A program made the position numbers and the translations under genes. 64,000 bases of DNA from Bacteroidia bacterium (GTDB taxonomy: Bacteria; Bacteroidota; Bacteroidia; UKL13-3): positions 1 to 64,000 of the forward strand of contig JAIOYZ010000008.1 in the NCBI GenBank assembly GCA_021740845.1, read 5' to 3'. Shown here piece after piece: positions 63,357 to 64,000 of this stretch. Positions within the stretch are counted from its first letter, which is position 1. Each line of letters begins with the position of its first letter. The notes under the pieces are model-generated. The model ran no database searches. It was not told where the DNA came from and was given only the letters and a program-made list of their open reading frames with translations.

Positions 63357-63829
63357 GGCTGCCTATAACAACACCTACAATAAATTGGCGGTTATGTGTT
63401 ACGCAGAAACATTTGTGGTTCATTGAAATTTGGTTCTCCGCAACTATATTCGTGCTGACAGCCGCCAACGGTTTGACTCAGGGACCGCCTTTCGATTCAA
63501 CTAATGGACTTCAATCGGCTTTTTTTTCTACTCTGTATCCTGTATCGGTTCAAAACGAGATTGACTGAAAGCGAGTTTTGACAAGGTCCATTGTTTTGGG
63601 TGTAATGTATGCTGCTTTTATAGAGATGCTTTGTTTTTTACGTTTGCTTTTTTTAAGGCTTGTATAGTATTGTCAATGATTACCTAAATCTATTCTCGCA
63701 TTACTTCATCTAGAGTTTGGTTCAAACCGATTTTAACTAAACGACTTGCAGTATATCGCATAAAAATCCCTATTTTCGAGCGGCAAAACGTAGTTTTTAG
63801 ACAGACTGCAGTTATGTGCAATTTATAAG
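63357..63829. other. Junction region with GTTATGTG words, no gene
   Basis: The left part has CCTATAACAACACCTACA and ATTGGCGGTTATGTGTTACGC, with TTGGCGG matched by CCGCCAA 75 bases later. A GTTATGTGCAA word (63811) precedes the next start codon. The word GGTTCAAACC lies at 63719-63728. Frames in the region lack start codons, signals or family motifs. Possibly an empty or decayed cassette. Confidence 0.45.
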
Positions 63830-64000
63830 ATGAAATTTCAGCACATACTTTTATTAATCATATCTTCTTGTACGAATCAAGGAAATGAAACTAGCAAACC
63901 AAATATCCAAGTTGCTGGTTCAATAAAAATTGATAATATAAGGTGTGATACTAACTATATAGATGAAAAGGGACTAAAACAAGGTTTTTGGATAATAAAT
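63830..64000 (+). CDS. Lipoprotein, partial (cut by window edge)
   Basis: Begins MKFQHILLLIISSCTNQGNETS: a short hydrophobic segment with a lipobox Cys at residue 14. The visible 57 residues end DEKGLKQGFWIIN, which resembles one repeat of the MORN/YwqK-type family (NGLKQGFWxxY). The rest lies beyond the window. Its upstream GTTATGTGCAA word matches that of the 62131 gene. Confidence 0.6.
   Translation, partial: MKFQHILLLIISSCTNQGNETSKPNIQVAGSIKIDNIRCDTNYIDEKGLKQGFWIIN

Noticed and set aside
63329-63568. 79-residue frame starting with TTG
   Set aside because: It begins inside the previous gene and has no signal, motif or promoter; it crosses the junction repeats.

Overview
The window is AT-rich DNA from a member of the phylum Bacteroidota. 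The evidence is TAnnTTTG-type promoter boxes, an absence of obvious Shine-Dalgarno sequences, lipoproteins with SCKK-type lipoboxes, two secreted proteins with Por/type IX-like C-terminal tails, an exosortase of the XrtN type, and a tmRNA tag of the GExxxAxAA kind. I cannot name the genus. There are no rRNA genes and no tRNA genes; the only stable RNA gene recognised is ssrA.

Layout. 1-4.4 kb is accessory: a truncated gene end, an orphan 200-residue protein flanked by ~108 bp direct repeats, a dead integrase fragment, a GIY-YIG gene overlapping a truncated four-helix-bundle gene, a dense array of nested hairpin repeats, and ssrA on the minus strand. 4.4-10 kb holds two paralogous lipoproteins, then exosortase N and its VIT-domain partner, which itself carries a PEP-CTERM-like tail. 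10-20 kb looks like an inorganic-carbon region: DabB/DabA, a SulP transporter with an outer-membrane porin, and two small acidic membrane proteins, one upstream of each transporter; an E3 lipoamide dehydrogenase lies between them. 20-25 kb is a type I secretion operon (ABC, HlyD, TolC) whose ATPase is degenerate. 25-36 kb has PEP carboxykinase, RsmE, a beta-helix secreted protein, a DUF4159 protein, the three-gene transhydrogenase, a deacetylase-family enzyme, a charge-segregated acidic protein and a LuxE-like enzyme. 36.9-37.6 kb is a repeat-built insertion. 37.7-46 kb has aspartase, an orphan TonB plug, an Omp28-like type IX cargo, E3 and E2 of a 2-oxoacid dehydrogenase and a glycosyltransferase. 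46-54 kb carries two envelope proteins and an alpha-glucan set (GH57, GT4, GH31). 54-61.6 kb has a sugar-nucleotide epimerase, aconitase, a subtilase and a sodium symporter preceded by a 43-residue membrane protein. 61.6-64 kb is again accessory, with orphan genes separated by inverted repeats and a recurring GTTATGTG word that resemble gene-cassette junctions.

Metabolically, aconitase, two E3 genes, the E2 gene, aspartase, PEP carboxykinase and transhydrogenase point to an ordinary TCA-cycle heterotroph. DabAB and SulP could supply bicarbonate or CO2 for carboxylation reactions; that link is inference.

The most striking unexplained signal is a short near-palindrome, GGTTYRAACC, which I found 27 times by eye across the window, inside and between genes. 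Other signals worth following are the paired small acidic proteins of the carbon transporters, the cassette-like right end, promoter boxes so close to start codons that leaderless mRNAs are likely, and several independent hairpin repeat families. All reading was by eye; no searches were run.
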